From: Candidatus Bathyarchaeota archaeon
Lineage (GTDB): Archaea > Thermoproteota > Bathyarchaeia > 40CM-2-53-6
DNA: 19,542 nucleotides
Direction of reading: 5' to 3'
Assembly (NCBI GenBank): GCA_005882955.1
Contig: VBBB01000154.1
Coordinates: 1,402-20,943, forward strand
Shown here: positions 6,948 to 14,563 of the stretch, one piece after another
Layout of the letters: each line of letters begins with the position of its first letter
Position numbering within the stretch: position 1 is the first letter of the stretch
Program-made: the position numbers and the translations under genes
Notes under the pieces: model-generated
Databases searched by the model: none
Told to the model about the DNA's origin: nothing
The model's input: the letters and a program-made list of their open reading frames with translations, nothing else

Positions 6948-7379
6948 TTGAAGCCCGCACGGATAATTGCGAACCTAGTCGGACTAATGCTCTTCTTCCA
7001 AGTGATTCTAGGAGGCAGTGCTGTCTTCGGGTACATCAACGTCCAGTATCATTTGGAATGGGGAGTTGTGACGTTCGGAGTTCTCATCATAGCGACAGTT
7101 TATGCTGCGATGGAGCTCGGTTCGAAGTCAACTCTGTTCAGAACCGGGATAGCAGCGATAGCTGACTACGTCGTACAGATAATCCTAGGATTCATCGCTC
7201 TTGGAACAAACAGTGGTGTCGTCATTGTGGTTCATCTTGCAAACGCGTTTGTACTCGGAGTTCTTGTTACTTATCTGATCACCTTCGCCGATAGCGCCGA
7301 AAAGGCATCGACATCGCTCCATCCACAGCCTCCTACTGGATCGCCGGGAACAATGCGGGCTCTATCCCGCGGCAAGTAG
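6948..7379 (+). CDS. Compact four-helix heme A synthase-like (CtaA/COX15-like) membrane protein
   Basis: 143 residues from TTG 6948, the only usable start after the upstream open region; no Shine-Dalgarno is evident. Four hydrophobic helices lie at about 7-28, 38-55, 66-86 and 90-112, then a polar tail. The two halves repeat each other: FQVILGG...H35 before helix 2 and VQIILGF...H96 before helix 4, with similar spacing (17 and 19 residues). The Q-x-x-L-G then V-x-H-L pattern recalls the CtaA/COX15 four-helix bundle, in which His residues bind heme. Full-size CtaA has eight helices; a half-size archaeal CtaA is known from Aeropyrum, so this could be a compact heme A synthase or a related heme-binding membrane protein. 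The exact activity is uncertain, and only two of the expected His are seen. Convergent with the hydrolase remnant at 7415. Confidence 0.6.
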   Translation: MKPARIIANLVGLMLFFQVILGGSAVFGYINVQYHLEWGVVTFGVLIIATVYAAMELGSKSTLFRTGIAAIADYVVQIILGFIALGTNSGVVIVVHLANAFVLGVLVTYLITFADSAEKASTSLHPQPPTGSPGTMRALSRGK

Positions 7380-7414
7380 AATCCCAATGACTTCACCGCT
7401 ATCCCGGTTAATGC

Positions 7415-7747
7415 TCACCGGTTGGTTTCTAGGTTGGCCCACCATGCTCGAAAGTTTTCTACTGTCGCTTCTGGCGCATCTTCAAATGTGAAGTGCTTGA
7501 CGCCCGGGAGGAGATATGTGCTGTGACGAGGAATCTCAGCGGGTTCGCGGGCGGCTTCCTCGCGAAAGGTTTTCACGTCGGATCCGTGGACGACTATGCC
7601 TTCAGAAATCTCGGCGCATGCTGAGTATGCTCCTCCTAACAGGTTCCGCAGTTTTCGGTTCCGGAATCGCCACGATTTTCTTGCGTCGCTCTTGGTCAAG
7701 AGATCGGTACGCGTCGAGATATCATCTAGCCAGCGAGGATTAAGCAT
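7415..7747 (-). pseudogene. C-terminal remnant of an alpha/beta hydrolase
   Basis: The 110-residue frame ends with what looks like the last third of an alpha/beta hydrolase: IVVHGSDVKTF (strand with the acid-loop Asp), PAEIPRHSTYLLPGVKHFTFEDAPEATVENFRAWW (catalytic His loop GVKH and final helix). The first 45 residues (helical, Arg-rich) may be part of the lid. There is no nucleophile elbow G-x-S-x-G, and a stop (TAA) lies nine codons upstream of the ATG. No clear continuation was found in other frames, so most of the gene is missing. It is either a truncated pseudogene or a miscalled small protein. Confidence 0.5.
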
Positions 7748-7909
7748 CGCCGAGGCGTACTGGCTGAGACTTTACAGCTGCATAGGAGATGCTGAGCTTG
7801 TCGGCAGAGGCATGCCGTGGTTTTCCGAAGCCTAAAGCTTCAAAGGTTCTTAGGCAACGTTTCGCACTGGGCGAGTGTTACAGCTGTCTGCACACTATTC
7901 GAGATAGAT

Positions 7910-7920
7910 TTCTATATACT
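7910..7920 (+). promoter_or_regulatory. TATA box upstream of the phosphoesterase-PKD gene
   Basis: TTCTATATACT is a near-ideal archaeal TATA box. Transcription would start about 25 nt downstream, near 7940, leaving an untranslated leader of roughly 255 nt before the TTG at 8197, unusually long for archaea. Alternatively it drives a separate small RNA. Confidence 0.5.
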
Positions 7921-7932
7921 TTGTAGCTTGGT

Positions 7933-8019
7933 GGCGTGTGGTTGAAGTGCACACTTTTGGTGGCACTAGTGTGAGGAGAGCAACTTAGCGGCTTAACCTT
8001 CAACAGTTGTAGACACGCC
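7933..8019 (+). ncRNA. Candidate structured leader or small RNA (nested inverted repeats)
   Basis: Three nested pairings are visible: GGCGTGT (7933-7939) with ACACGCC (8013-8019); GTTGAAG (7941-7947) with CTTCAAC (7998-8004); and an inner hairpin AGTGC-a-CAC / GTG-GCACT (7946-7967) with a TTTTG loop. The inner hairpin and the second stem share bases at 7946-7947, so they may be alternative folds. GAGGAG (7973-7978) can also pair with CTCCTC (8033-8038). The region begins where transcription from the 7910-7920 TATA box should start. No known RNA family was recognised. Confidence 0.35.
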
Positions 8020-8196
8020 GCTCAAATATTCGCTCCTCCAAGTGGGCGTTAGTTCAACGCTAATGACTATCGTATCTGTGATTCATGCGACCCTGGAGGG
8101 ATTCCACTGACACGTGCAGGCCCGAAGTTCTTCAAAGGGCCTTCCCTTGGATTCCTTGCTCTCGCCTGGAGAGATGTATCAAGGCAGCTTCGGCTC

Positions 8197-11100
8197 TTGA
8201 GAAACAAACGCGCGACTCTCATCCTTTCATCGGTTCTTCTAGCGCTGACGTTGAGCCTGAGCATCACCAGCATCCCGCACATAGCAAAGCCAGCCCGTGC
8301 CGCGCAAGCTGCCCCTCCGTCCGGCACATATTTTGATCATATCGTGGTTGTGATTATGGAGGATCATGGAATCTATGATGTCTGTGGTGATAGTCCTCCT
8401 CCGTGTCTTACGGCCATGGGTGCTACGTACATGGCCGGTCTGGCTAACAGCTACGCTATTGGCTCGCAGTATCTGGGTGTGACTCACTATAGCCAGGCTG
8501 ACTATATCGCGATGATGGGGGGAACGACGGATAACTGCAGCTCTACGGGCTGTCCCTGGCCGTTCAGCGGACCAAATCTCGTTGATAGGCTTGAGTCGGC
8601 CGGGTTGACCTGGAAGGGCTACATGGAGGACCAGGGGATGTCGAGTGGCTGTGACTCGACGTATCATCAGCCGTATACTCCCGAGCATAACCCATTCGTA
8701 GCCTTCAGCGACATTGTTAACAGTCCTACGCGTTGCTCGAACATTGTTCTCGCCAACCCCAGCAGTTGTTCTGTGACTGACTGTATGCTCATCAATGATC
8801 TCAGCTCTGCTTCTGCTCCGAGCTTCATGTGGCTCACGCCCAACAACTGCGACAACATGCACGGCTTCACTGGCACCTGTCCTTCTTCCGTCTCGTTTGG
8901 CGATGGTTATCTCAAAAGTCTCATCCCAAACATCCTGAGTAGTACAACTTTCACAACACAGAGGTCTGCGCTGTTCGTTGTATTCGACGAGGGTAACGGC
9001 TTCTGTCCTCTCAACAGGAGCAGTGAGGACTGTGTCTATGCTGTCTGGGCAGGCCGATTGGCTAAAGCTAGCTTTGGAACGACAAATCTCTACAACCACT
9101 ATTCGTGGACCCGAACAGTCGAAGTAAACTGGAACTTGCCGAGTCTAACCTCCAACGACGGGTCAGCTACACCCATGACCGAATTCTTCGGAAATCCGCT
9201 CTCGACGACTTTCACCTATAGTCCATCTTCGCCCCAAGTGGGCCAGCAGATCACGTTCACCGCCTCGGCTAGTGGCGGGACGACTCCCTATAGTTTCAGT
9301 TGGAGTTTCGGTGACGGGTCCACGGGGACGGGGTCGTCTGCCACACACGCTTACTCATCAGCAGGAAGCTTCACCGTGATTCTGACCGTTAAGGATAGCA
9401 GTTCACCGCAACAGACGGCAACATCCCAACAGTCTGTGATCGTGTCCAGTCCACCTCCTCCTCTGACTACAAGTTTCACTTACAGTCCTTCTTCGCCTCA
9501 GACTGGACAGCGGGTCACATTCACAGCTAGCGCTAGTGGTGGGACAGGTCCTTACACGTTCGGCTGGTCGTTTGGTGACGGTTCAACTGGTTCTGGTTAT
9601 TCTGTAACTCACACTTTTTCGTTAGCGGGAACGTACGCGGTTGTTCTGACAGTCAAGGATAGTAGCTCGCCACAGCAGACTGTGTTATCTCAGCAGTCCG
9701 TTACAGTTTCTAGCCCACCTCCGGCGTTGACAGCCAGCTTTACTTTCAGTCCATCTTCCCCGCAGGTTGAACAGCTGGTTTCGTTCAGCAGCTCAGCCTC
9801 AGGAGGGACCTCACCGTACAGCTACTCTTGGAGCTTCGGTGATGGATCTACTGGAACAGGATCGTCTGTGACACGCACGTACTCATCGGCGGGAAGTTTT
9901 ACCGTTACTCTGACCGTCAAGGACAGCGGTTCGCCGCAGCAGACGGTTACGTCCCAGCAGACAGTCTCGGTAACCAGTCCGCCTTCTCCTCTAACGGCGA
10001 GCTTCACGTTCAGTCCAAGCTCACCTCAGGCCGGACAGCAGGTATCGTTCACTGGCTCTGCTAGTGGTGGAACATCGCCCTACAGTTACGGTTGGAGTTT
10101 CGGTGATGGGTTGACTGGTTCCGGTTCTTCAGTGACTCACACATACTTGTCAGCGGGAACCTACACTATTGTTCTGAATGTGAAGGATGGCAGTTCGCCT
10201 CAGCAGACTGCGACCTCCCAACAGTCCATCACCGTCACGAGTCCACCTCCTGCACTCACGGCGAGCTTCACGTATGATCTGTCCTCTCCTCAAGTAGGAG
10301 AGATCGTTTCGTTCAACGGCTCCGCTTCCGGAGGAGTCTCGCCCTACAGCTATTCTTGGAGTTTCGGTGACGGAATCACAGGTACAGGCTCGTCTGTAAC
10401 CCATGCCTATGCCTCAGCAGGATCATTCATGGTTGTATTAACAGTCAAGGATAGCGGCTCGCCTCAGCAAACTACGACATCTCAACAATCCATAACCATC
10501 TCAACCTCGCCTCTTGCTCTGACAGCCAACTTCTCCTACAGTCCCTCCTCGCCGCAGGCAGGACAACAGGTCAACTTCACGGCCAGCGACAGCGGTGGGA
10601 CGACTCCCTATGCTCTCAGCTGGTCATTCGGAGACGGATCAACAGGAACAGGCTCCTCAGTAACGCACACGTACTCGTCGGCAGGATCGTACACCGTCAC
10701 TCTGACAGTCAAGGACAGCAGTTCACCACAGCAGACAGCAACTTCTCAGAAAACCGTCACGGTAACGAGTGCACCACCTTCTCTGTCGGCTAGCTTCTCG
10801 TTCAGCCCGTCCTCACCCCAGGCTGGACAACAGGTTACGTTCACAGCGAGCGCAAGTGGAGGTACAGTTCCCTATGCGTACAGCTGGAGCTTTGGCGATG
10901 GATCGAGCGAAACAGGCGCGTCTATGACTCACACCTACACTGCGGCCGGAACGTTTAACGTAGTTTTGACTGTCAACGACAGTGGATCGCCCCAACAGAC
11001 TACGTCGTCCCAGCAATCGATTACTGTTTCGAGCCCTCCTCCAGCTTTGGCAGCCAGCTTCACTTATAGTCCATCCTCCCCTCAGGCGGGACAGTCCGTT

Positions 11101-12348
11101 TCGTTCACCGGCTCTGCCTCTGGAGGAACCTCGCCCTACAGCTACTCCTGGAACTTCGGCGATGGATCCACTGGAGCAGGCTCGTCTGCAAGCCACACTT
11201 ACTCCTCAGCCGGATCGTTCACAGTCACACTAACTGTCAAAGATAATGGCTCGCCTCAACAAACAGCGACATCCCAGCAGACCATTACTATCTCCAGTCC
11301 GCCTCCTCCTCCACTTAGCGCGAGCTTCGCATACAGTCCATCATCACCCCAGACTGGACAGCAAGTCTCGTTCAGCGCATCGGCCAGTGGTGGGACGAGT
11401 CCGTATAGTTTCAACTGGAATTTCGGCGATGGATCAACAGGCACAGGCTCTTCCGTAACTCACACATACTCATCCGCGGGAACCTTGACTGTAACTCTAA
11501 CGGCGAAAGATAGTGGGTCCCCTCAGCAGACTACATCCTCCCAGCAGTCGATCACTGTTTCCGCCCCGCCTCCGCCTCTGAGCGCCAGTTTCAGTTACAG
11601 CCCATCTTCGCCTCAAACAGGGCAACAAGTGACATTCACAGCTTCTGCCAGCGGTGGGACTAGTCCCTATAGTTTCAACTGGAATTTCGGTGACGGATCA
11701 ACAGGTTCAGGCTCTCCGGTAACTCACACGTACTCGTCAGCTGGATCATACACGGTTACACTGACAGCAAAGTACAGCGGCTCACCGCAGCAGACAGCAA
11801 CTTCTCAGAAAACAGTCACTGTCACGAGCCCACCGCCTCCACTGTCGGCGAGCTTCACTTTCAGCCCATCCTCGCCTAACTCTGGACAATCCGTCTCCTT
11901 CACAGCGTCCGCCTCGGGAGGGACCTCACCGTACAGCTACTCCTGGAGCTTCGGCGACGGAGGAATAGCCTCAGGAAGCTCCCCCAATCACACGTACCAG
12001 TCAAGCGGCACCTACACCGTGGCCTTGACGGTCACCGATTCGGCAGGACAAGTCGCGAAATCATCCCAGACAATAACAGTCAACGCAAAGCTATCCGCCA
12101 GCTTCACGTACAGCCCGTCCACCCCGCTACCACTTATTGCGGTAACGTTTGATGCCAGCGCAAGTGGAGGCACCCAGCCCTACAGTTACAGCTGGGACTT
12201 CGGAGATGGGTCAACTGGCAGTGGACAATCGGTAAGCCACTCATACCTGTTGCCTGGATCATACACAGTTACCCTGACGGTGACTGACGCGAACGGTCAG
12301 AGCGTCACAACCTCGCAGACCATCACCGTTCTAACCAGCCTTGTCTAG
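8197..12348 (+). CDS. Secreted phosphoesterase-family protein with twelve PKD repeats
   Basis: 1383 residues from TTG 8197, chosen because it gives a clean Sec signal peptide (RNKR n-region, hydrophobic core to about residue 26, cleavage near A-R-A-A at 33-36). Residues 44-335 resemble the PF04185 phosphoesterase/acid phosphatase-phospholipase C family: FDHIVVVIMEDHG (46-58, E55 as likely metal ligand), THYSQADYIAMMGG (96-109), SALFVVFDEGNG (257-268, D264/E265) and NHYSWTRTVEVNWNLP (300-315, H301). This domain has 12 Cys, suggesting disulfides and an extracellular location. From residue 337 come twelve PKD (Ig-like beta) domains of about 88 residues with the SFGDG and TYSSAG motifs, joined by Ser/Pro-rich linkers. 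There is no C-terminal membrane anchor or sorting signal. It probably acts on phosphate esters or binds surfaces or polymers outside the cell. The Shine-Dalgarno is weak. Confidence 0.88.
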   Translation: MRNKRATLILSSVLLALTLSLSITSIPHIAKPARAAQAAPPSGTYFDHIVVVIMEDHGIYDVCGDSPPPCLTAMGATYMAGLANSYAIGSQYLGVTHYSQADYIAMMGGTTDNCSSTGCPWPFSGPNLVDRLESAGLTWKGYMEDQGMSSGCDSTYHQPYTPEHNPFVAFSDIVNSPTRCSNIVLANPSSCSVTDCMLINDLSSASAPSFMWLTPNNCDNMHGFTGTCPSSVSFGDGYLKSLIPNILSSTTFTTQRSALFVVFDEGNGFCPLNRSSEDCVYAVWAGRLAKASFGTTNLYNHYSWTRTVEVNWNLPSLTSNDGSATPMTEFFGNPLSTTFTYSPSSPQVGQQITFTASASGGTTPYSFSWSFGDGSTGTGSSATHAYSSAGSFTVILTVKDSSSPQQTATSQQSVIVSSPPPPLTTSFTYSPSSPQTGQRVTFTASASGGTGPYTFGWSFGDGSTGSGYSVTHTFSLAGTYAVVLTVKDSSSPQQTVLSQQSVTVSSPPPALTASFTFSPSSPQVEQLVSFSSSASGGTSPYSYSWSFGDGSTGTGSSVTRTYSSAGSFTVTLTVKDSGSPQQTVTSQQTVSVTSPPSPLTASFTFSPSSPQAGQQVSFTGSASGGTSPYSYGWSFGDGLTGSGSSVTHTYLSAGTYTIVLNVKDGSSPQQTATSQQSITVTSPPPALTASFTYDLSSPQVGEIVSFNGSASGGVSPYSYSWSFGDGITGTGSSVTHAYASAGSFMVVLTVKDSGSPQQTTTSQQSITISTSPLALTANFSYSPSSPQAGQQVNFTASDSGGTTPYALSWSFGDGSTGTGSSVTHTYSSAGSYTVTLTVKDSSSPQQTATSQKTVTVTSAPPSLSASFSFSPSSPQAGQQVTFTASASGGTVPYAYSWSFGDGSSETGASMTHTYTAAGTFNVVLTVNDSGSPQQTTSSQQSITVSSPPPALAASFTYSPSSPQAGQSVSFTGSASGGTSPYSYSWNFGDGSTGAGSSASHTYSSAGSFTVTLTVKDNGSPQQTATSQQTITISSPPPPPLSASFAYSPSSPQTGQQVSFSASASGGTSPYSFNWNFGDGSTGTGSSVTHTYSSAGTLTVTLTAKDSGSPQQTTSSQQSITVSAPPPPLSASFSYSPSSPQTGQQVTFTASASGGTSPYSFNWNFGDGSTGSGSPVTHTYSSAGSYTVTLTAKYSGSPQQTATSQKTVTVTSPPPPLSASFTFSPSSPNSGQSVSFTASASGGTSPYSYSWSFGDGGIASGSSPNHTYQSSGTYTVALTVTDSAGQVAKSSQTITVNAKLSASFTYSPSTPLPLIAVTFDASASGGTQPYSYSWDFGDGSTGSGQSVSHSYLLPGSYTVTLTVTDANGQSVTTSQTITVLTSLV
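9205..12345 (+). repeat. Twelve tandem PKD-coding repeats, about 264 bp each
   Basis: The last three quarters of the phosphoesterase gene are twelve in-frame units. Each starts with L-(T/S)-A-S-F-x-(Y/F)-S-P-S-S-P and ends at the Pro-rich linker. Units 1-10 share the segment SPQQT-x-(T/S)-SQ, while units 11 and 12 replace it with D-(S/A)-(A/N)-GQ and so form a divergent C-terminal cap. The repeats are similar at the DNA level, with many synonymous differences, so this is an old but possibly still recombining array that may collapse in short-read assembly. Confidence 0.9.
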
Positions 12349-12410
12349 AATCTCAGAGGGGGGCGAGTGGAGAACATCGATGAAGAAGAGATCGTTGTCC
12401 AACCTGGGTG

Positions 12411-12420
12411 TTTTCTCTCT
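12411..12420 (+). terminator. Pyrimidine/T-rich terminator after the PKD gene
   Basis: TTTTCTCTCT lies about 65 nt after the stop of the phosphoesterase-PKD gene, in the gap before the convergent acidic mini-gene. Archaeal termination at such tracts is plausible. Confidence 0.35.
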
Positions 12421-12445
12421 CTGCTGTCTCTGAAACCTGCTCCTG

Positions 12446-12559
12446 CTATTCGTCGTCAGTCTCCTCCTCTGGTTCCTCGTCGTCGTCTTCCTCTTCGTCC
12501 TCTCTCCCGTTAGCTTCGTCGTCCTCTGAACTCATTCTTTGACTCATCCATCTCTCCAT
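12446..12559 (-). CDS. Very acidic 37-residue mini-protein
   Basis: A frame too short for most gene callers: ATG at 12559, three bases after the TAA of the upstream 92-aa gene, to TAG at 12446-12448. It encodes MERWMSQRMSSEDDE followed by an almost uninterrupted Asp/Glu tract. The tight spacing to the upstream gene suggests translational coupling. It could be a small acidic disordered protein or a decayed tail of its neighbour; no family was recognised. Confidence 0.35.
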   Translation of the reverse strand: MERWMSQRMSSEDDEANGREDEEEDDDEEPEEETDDE

Positions 12560-12562
12560 TTC

Positions 12563-12841
12563 TTATCCGGACATAGTGTCCTCTGGTTCTGTGTCTGATG
12601 AGCTCTTCAATCCTTTCTGCCACTCGTGGGCCCTTTCAACCAGTCTGGTGAGTAAGAATTCATCCTCTCGAGAGAGTTGTTCGTCGTGTTCCACTTTTCC
12701 TTTGATCTTTTGGAGCTTCGACTCTTCTTCTTCAAGCGGGATCTTTGAGTCTTCTATGATCCTGATTAGCATGTGGGGTCGAATCCTCTCCGACATCCCC
12801 CCGCTCTTCTGCATCCCTGGCTTCTCCCGAGACCCAGTCAT
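12563..12841 (-). CDS. Small charged helical protein of unknown function
   Basis: 92 residues from ATG 12841, 15 nt after the stop of the alpha/alpha-toroid gene on the same strand, so likely in one operon. The centre (PHMLIRIIEDSKIPLEEEESKLQKIKGKVEHDEQLSREDEFLLTRLVERAHEWQ) is Glu/Lys-rich with hydrophobics at heptad-like spacing, suggesting a helical hairpin or coiled coil. The C-terminus is acidic. A Met at residue 16 (MSERIRPH, after a G-rich run) is an alternative start. A competing frame on the other strand (12576-12860) is Ser-rich and is judged to be a shadow. Confidence 0.55.
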   Translation of the reverse strand: MTGSREKPGMQKSGGMSERIRPHMLIRIIEDSKIPLEEEESKLQKIKGKVEHDEQLSREDEFLLTRLVERAHEWQKGLKSSSDTEPEDTMSG

Positions 12842-12856
12842 TTATGACGCTAATTC

Positions 12857-13939
12857 TTAGCCCTTCAATGCTCGAAGAGCGTTCAACGTGATCCATGGGT
12901 TAGAGCGTCCTACTTCGCCGAGGCTCGTGTAGATCGCTGGAGTCTCTGCAACATTTCCACCTTTAGTGTAGACCTCAGCTGGATCAAGCTTCTCGTCTCT
13001 GACCTGCCCCCAATGACCTGTTGCAGGGTCTTTCACAAAATTTCGTCTCAAAGCATGGACATACGATGCTTCCCTCTTCGAAAGTAACAGTTCTCGCGCA
13101 TCAACCATCCGCTCGTCGCCACCGTATCCAAGCTTGGTCAAGATCCTCAATCCATGGAGAATATCGTAGAAGTAGAACATTGGAAAATGCAGCTGGGTCC
13201 ACTCTGGCCGAACGACTTTCCCTGTCTTGTCACTCTTGTAGAGCCGATGGAGCAACATGAACTCTGCAGCCCGTTCCACAGCCTCGCGTCCTCCTCGCGG
13301 CCATTTCTGCCGGTCGAGCGTTGAGAAGGCCCACAACGGCTCGATTGTGGACATGAAAGAACTATGATGAACTGCTTCTCCGTTCCTGTAATCCTCAGTC
13401 TCGCAGTTCCAGCCACCATCGTCGCGTTGATACTGAACTAACCACTCAAACATTTCATGAACCCTGCGATCGTCGCCATATCCAAACGCTACAAGGGTCC
13501 GCGCCATGTTTCCTGTTACGCATGGCTCCCAGACCGCGCGCCAGCCTCGCAGATCGTCGTCAGGATATTTCGGCTGGGGCCAAGGCCGGTCCTGCGCATC
13601 CATGACTTTCAAAAAGTACTCGCATGATTTCCGGATCGAAGGATGCGAGCCAGGCACACCAATCTCCCCTAGCAGTATCAACGGCCAGACGGTTGCCGTC
13701 CATTTCGGCCAGTAGACGTCTTCTCCAAATCCCCAGTATCCGTCAGAGTGTTGTTCCCTCAGATACTCAGCTACAGGGGTCCAAGACGCGATGTGCTCTC
13801 CAGCCTGCACGATTTCGTCGTCATTTTCTGGCTCGCCGAGAATGTCCCTAAGGGTCCAGTACCGAACCGCAGGGTTCTTGCTGTCCAACAACCATTCCAC
13901 GGCTTTGTGCTGCTTCGCAACTTCGACAACGGATGTCAA
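12857..13939 (-). CDS. Terpene cyclase/prenyltransferase-like alpha/alpha-toroid protein
   Basis: 360 residues from TTG 13939, supported by GAGGT (complement of 13947-13951) 7 nt upstream. The sequence is a string of helices with QW-like turns: VEWLLDSKNPAVRYWTLRDIL (N-terminal), DGYWGFGEDVYWPKWTATVW (66-85), EPCVTGNMARTLVAFGYGDD (138-157), YQRDDGGWNCE (170-180), and a C-terminal TKGGNVAETPAIYTSLGE. This is the layout of the squalene-cyclase-like toroid fold. The classical DXDD acid motif of squalene cyclases was not seen, so cyclase activity is not supported; stand-alone members of this group are uncharacterised, and some databases mislabel them as nitrogen-fixation proteins. No signal peptide. 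It shares a 48-bp divergent promoter with tag and leads two small downstream genes. Confidence 0.8.
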   Translation of the reverse strand: MTSVVEVAKQHKAVEWLLDSKNPAVRYWTLRDILGEPENDDEIVQAGEHIASWTPVAEYLREQHSDGYWGFGEDVYWPKWTATVWPLILLGEIGVPGSHPSIRKSCEYFLKVMDAQDRPWPQPKYPDDDLRGWRAVWEPCVTGNMARTLVAFGYGDDRRVHEMFEWLVQYQRDDGGWNCETEDYRNGEAVHHSSFMSTIEPLWAFSTLDRQKWPRGGREAVERAAEFMLLHRLYKSDKTGKVVRPEWTQLHFPMFYFYDILHGLRILTKLGYGGDERMVDARELLLSKREASYVHALRRNFVKDPATGHWGQVRDEKLDPAEVYTKGGNVAETPAIYTSLGEVGRSNPWITLNALRALKG

Positions 13940-13950
13940 CCAGTAAACCT

Positions 13951-13971
13951 CAGATATCTGGCGACACGTGT
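13951..13971. promoter_or_regulatory. Two palindromes in the divergent toroid/tag promoter
   Basis: The 48-bp gap holds CAGATATCTG (13951-13960, perfect 10-bp palindrome, overlapping by one base the GAGGT ribosome-binding site of the toroid gene) and ACACGTGT (13964-13971, perfect 8-bp). Either could be a regulator site or a basal promoter part; such short palindromes can also arise by chance. Confidence 0.25.
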
Positions 13972-13987
13972 ACCTGGTTGATTAAGT

Positions 13988-14563
13988 GTGACCCATCCTC
14001 CCACGAGGTGTGACTGGGCGACCCTCAGCAACAATCTATTGATGATTCAGTATCATGACAAGGAATGGGGCGTCCCGGTGCACGATGACAGGGTGCTTTT
14101 CGAGTTTCTCACGCTGGAGGGTGCGCAGGCAGGACTCACGTGGCAGACGGTCCTGAACAAACGTGAAAACTACCGCAGAGCATTTCATGAATTTGACCCC
14201 ACAAAAATTGCTCGTTACGAGAACAAAGATGTGAAACGTCTACTTAGCGACCCTGGCATCATACGTAACCGTCTCAAAATCGAAGCGACAATCACAAACG
14301 CTAAACAATTCCTGACAACACGGAAGGAATTCGACTCATTCGACAAGTACGTATGGAGGTTTGTCGGCGGCAAACCAACCAAACACAAATTCGACTCACT
14401 TAGCCAGATTCCTGCGACCACAAGAGAATCCGACGCGATGAGCAAGGAGCTACGCAAGAGAGGCTTCAGGTTTGTCGGCCCAACTATCTGCTATGCGTTC
14501 ATGCAGGCTGTTGGCATGGTGAACGACCATACGATGAAATGCTTCCGGTACGACATGGTCTAG
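13988..14563 (+). CDS. tag: DNA-3-methyladenine glycosylase I
   Basis: 191 residues from GTG 13988. It removes 3-methyladenine from alkylated DNA in base excision repair. Family features are all present: N-terminal zinc ligands Cys8 (TRCDWA) and His23 (YHDKEWG), C-terminal zinc ligands His181 and Cys185 (NDHTMKCFRY), and the active-site segment FEFLTLEGAQAGLTW (38-52) containing the conserved Glu and Trp that hold the base. Length matches Escherichia coli Tag (about 187). No clear Shine-Dalgarno is seen, and the start lies close to the divergent toroid gene. Tag is mainly bacterial, so its presence in an archaeal context suggests transfer at some point. No other DNA repair gene is adjacent. 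Confidence 0.95.
   Translation: MTHPPTRCDWATLSNNLLMIQYHDKEWGVPVHDDRVLFEFLTLEGAQAGLTWQTVLNKRENYRRAFHEFDPTKIARYENKDVKRLLSDPGIIRNRLKIEATITNAKQFLTTRKEFDSFDKYVWRFVGGKPTKHKFDSLSQIPATTRESDAMSKELRKRGFRFVGPTICYAFMQAVGMVNDHTMKCFRYDMV

Larger units (their letters stand above)
7748..8196. other. Gene-free leader region with a TATA box and nested inverted repeats
   Basis: No credible protein gene. It contains a strong TATA element (7910-7920), a set of nested inverted repeats (7933-8019) directly after the expected transcription start, and about 180 nt before the TTG start of the phosphoesterase-PKD gene. The short open frames that cross it on either strand show no family features. Confidence 0.5.

Noticed and set aside
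6803..7039. 78-aa minus-strand frame upstream of the isochorismatase-family gene
   Set aside because: Basic, featureless and overlaps the start of the membrane protein; treated as a shadow.
8239..9099. 286-aa open frame antisense to the phosphoesterase domain
   Set aside because: Arg/Thr/Val-rich shadow with no family features; the sense strand has a signal peptide and catalytic motifs.
12380..12433. 17-codon frame starting MKKRSLSNLGVF after the PKD gene
   Set aside because: Too short, with no supporting context; overlaps the likely terminator.
12576..12860. 94-aa Ser/Phe-rich frame on the plus strand
   Set aside because: Complement of the Glu/Lys-rich operon gene at 12563-12841; poly-Ser arises from GAA/GAG codons read in reverse.
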